Source of the DNA: Fratercula arctica
Taxonomy: Eukaryota > Chordata > Aves > Charadriiformes > Alcidae
DNA: 64,000 nt
Assembly (NCBI GenBank): GCA_947846985.1
Contig: CANTUZ010000006.1
Coordinates: 46,498,707-46,562,706, forward strand
Direction: 5' to 3'
A program made the position numbers and the translations under genes. Every line of letters begins with the position of its first letter. Within the stretch, counting starts at the first letter, position 1. Of this stretch, positions 61,601 to 64,000 are shown in pieces. The notes under the pieces are model-generated. The model was given only the letters and a program-made list of their open reading frames with translations. It did no database searches and had not been told where the DNA came from.

Positions 61601-62735
61601 TCCAGTATTAATAATATCACAACCTGCCAGTAAATCTCTTTTTTATAGGTGAAGAAATACATTTCTACTTTAAAGTGTGTTTTTATATACCCTTGAGTGC
61701 CCAACTAGCTAAACTACCACGGGAGCTCCTACATGATTTAGAAGTTAATCCTTCAAATGGCTAACAATTGAATGCCTCAGCTGTTTGTAGTTTCCTACCA
61801 CTGGCTAATTTCATTTTTGTTTCATGTGTTCGGTGGCAAGCTTTCATTGTTCAGAGCTGTGACACCGAGGTTGTAAGTGTAGTTAATTTAGGTAAAACGA
61901 GGCTGGGAACGTTCACGCCATGTTCAGCTTGTTAGGACTAGACCTGGTAGAAGTTAGAAAAACACAGCTGGAGAACAAACAGGAGCAAAGAACAAAGAAA
62001 GGGGAGAGAAAGAGAAAAAGCAGGCAAAGGTGATCCAAATTTGCCAAACTCATGAGCAACAGCCAGCCTTTTAAAAGAAAAAAAAAAAAGATTCAGAAGG
62101 GAAAAAATCTAACCATTTAAGCTTAGTGTTTTGAGGGCCAAAAAACCTGGGTGCATTAAAATATTGACTCATCAACTGTTTTAACAGTGGATTGGGCTTT
62201 CTGAGGCTACCTTTATCAGTTCCTCCTCTTGTGCCAACAGCAAAAGATCATCAATCCCCTCCCTTTTCCAAACCTATTTTGTTTGTATGGCACCTATAGA
62301 GGTCAGAAGACTCATAAGTGCTCAAAAACATTATTTATAGCAATTGGTGCACAGTTCCTTACCACTCGTACTGGGAAACACAGGCAGACCTAAGATGTCT
62401 TTCAGTTGAGTATTTTAAGCAAGGACCTAACACTACCAAACAGGACTCACCTAAATGGCATGAAAGCCCCCCCAAAATCAAGACTTTTTGCTGACTTGGC
62501 ATTAACGGCTGCACTTGTTCAGCTAGTGTTGGCTTTCCCCATTCACATCCCCAAATATACAATGGTGGTTGAACCTCATCCTGACTGCAGTCATCTCCCA
62601 TCAGCAGAGTCAGCTCTCCATGGGATGCCGGGCAACAGCACCCATAAGGCTTATGCCCAGGCTGCAAACGGAGCCACACACTGAAGGCTCAGCAGCTCTG
62701 GCACTTCCTTGCTGCAGTTCCCAACTCAAGCAAGC
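58670..62735. other. Unassigned intronic sequence
   Basis: A T-rich stretch lies at 58725-58770, and a GC-rich patch at 59000-59620 has open frames on both strands. From about 60400 the sequence is AT-rich. No promoter, exon or repeat was recognised besides the G-run at 60343. Confidence 0.45.
60343..60360 (+). other. G-run tract
   Basis: Seven Gs, one T, then ten Gs, followed by AAAA. It could form a quadruplex or simply be a slippage-prone site; sequence accuracy here may also be limited. Confidence 0.6.
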
Positions 62736-62739
62736 AGCT

Positions 62740-63180
62740 TCTTAAAATCCTAATTATAATCTTGATTAATAGATATTATAACACAGCTCCTGTTTGCCTG
62801 TAATTATATTTGACACAGAGATACAAATCAGCAGTTTAACATGCTGGAATAGGATTCATAGGATTATGGACATATACATTTTTATTAAAACTCTATTGGT
62901 TTCTCTTTAGCATTCATCAAATCTCTCCCTTTATACAGAGATAAATATATCCTTTTTTTCAGAAAGTCATTAATTTTGGAGTTTGAGAAAAATGAAATAG
63001 ACGAAGTGGGTAATTTTTCACACTTAGAATAATTTCCCTATGATATTACGACTCTTTTTCTTGCACTGCTCTGGGAGATTAATACGGCTGTTATTTTCTC
63101 CACTAATTGGCTTTACAGATAGCCATGGGAGATAGCACCTAATAAAGCCAAACAAGAGAGAAAAACGTTAACAGCACTAA
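62740..63180. promoter_or_regulatory. Candidate conserved noncoding block
   Basis: Unique AT-rich sequence with CTTGATTAATAGATATTATA, GTCATTAATTTTGG and CCACTAATTGGCTTTACAG. No repeat signature and no open frame of note. Confidence 0.25.
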
Positions 63181-64000
63181 GCTGTCCCATAACAAGGGGG
63201 TCTATTCATTAAGAAGCAATATTCTATTAGGGAAGATTTTTATTTATTTTTTTTTTGAAACAGATTTTTTAAATATGTGAAGTATACACTAAAAACTAGA
63301 AGTGGATTACACCTGGTTGTGCCGTTCCCTAAAGCGCTCCAGCTCTTCACTTCAATGGTCCCCGCATGCTGCCCATGTGAACACTAGCCACCAGCACAAG
63401 AAAAATCACCATTTCCTTTCCAAGCCAGCAAGTCCTCCTCCAGCACACTGGTCTCCATGCAAGGGTTGTTTGGGGTTTTTTTTTTTTATATCTAAGCACA
63501 GTGTTGGGTTAACAGCTTCTCCTGATCACCCCCTTTTCATATTACAGCACAGGAGTGGAGGCTGTCGCAAGAGTCCGTTTTGAAAACACATAACACAGGG
63601 GGCGATTGCTGTTAAGCACCCCAGAGCTGAAGGATTTCCCAGCTTGGTACCACACACATATGGGTCCCCACTTGGACTCAGGACCTTTTAGTAGCTCTGA
63701 TAGCAGGAAAGCAGGATTACTCTTCTATAAGTGACTACAACATCCACTAATAGCCTCGCCCAGAAGTAACAATCCTCACTGGCACAGGAACAACTTGTTC
63801 TCCCATCCATGCTGGGATGCAGAAGTGTTCTCCATGTGATGCCCAGAGCCCAGCTCACTCTCTGGCCTCCACACTGGGGGCACAAAGCAGCATCTGAACT
63901 TTTTTAGAGTGTCATTTTATGGTGCTACCAAACCAAGCTGTACAAATAATTTTTATTCTAAAGTGAGCAAGACTTTTTTCTTACCAATAAATCTCCCAGA

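Larger units (their letters stand above)
16216..64000 (-). other. MECOM: MECOM intron upstream of the exon (3' part)
   Basis: The MDS1 first exon, whose product starts with a short basic Met-Arg-Ser-Lys peptide, was looked for by eye on the minus strand and not seen. No CpG-island-like promoter is obvious either. Everything from the acceptor to the window end is therefore taken as intron, at least 47.8 kb. It contains most of the repeats and candidate regulatory blocks listed separately. A missed short first exon, or a small nested gene, cannot be excluded by eye. Confidence 0.7.

Noticed and set aside
16216..64000. Endogenous retrovirus, tRNA, microRNA or CRISPR array
   Set aside because: No long terminal repeats, retroviral domains, tRNA-like cloverleaf or regularly spaced repeats were recognised by eye; short or diverged ones could be missed.

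Overview
This is nuclear DNA of a bird. CR1 retrotransposon tails are scattered through it on both strands, with the avian signatures of an ATTCTATGATTCTA-like end and a 'TTGGAAGGGACCTTT' block. It also carries short palindromic and older amniote repeats, and almost no coding sequence. Nothing looks bacterial, and there is no operon, rRNA, tRNA or CRISPR array.

The only coding sequence I can support is one internal exon on the minus strand, 16215 down to 15866 (350 bp). It encodes 116 whole codons of MECOM (MDS1-EVI1, also PRDM3): the MDS1-specific segment and the first half of the PR (SET-like) domain, including the SET-type GAGLGIW motif. A CAG acceptor and an AG|GTAAGG donor flank it. It is recognised as MECOM rather than its paralogue PRDM16 by the wording around '[10 protein letters not shown]', '[16 protein letters not shown]' and '[11 protein letters not shown]'. 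The first MDS1 exon, the remaining PR-domain exon and the EVI1 zinc-finger exons are not seen. Positions 16216-64000 are therefore read as the 3' part of the intron before this exon, and 1-15865 as the 5' part of the intron after it. Transcription runs from high to low coordinates.

The flanks hold: five clear CR1 fragments plus two degenerate ones; a family of short imperfect palindromes with a CCATTGA-NN-TCAATGG type core (at least eight places), one with matching inverted ends like a small non-autonomous DNA transposon; an ancient amniote repeat at about 21451; a 20-bp minisatellite at 29343-29434; simple repeats and long A-runs; G-rich patches; and several AT-rich, repeat-free blocks with clustered homeodomain, GATA and PBX/HOX-like motifs. 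MECOM is a developmental and blood-stem-cell regulator, and genes of this type usually have large introns full of conserved enhancers, so these blocks are the most likely functional DNA besides the exon. That is inferred from base composition and motifs only, because conservation cannot be measured here.

No undescribed biological system is evident. The most interesting signals are the palindromic element family, the strong strand bias of long A-runs, and the GATA/PBX-HOX composite block near 47.8-47.9 kb.
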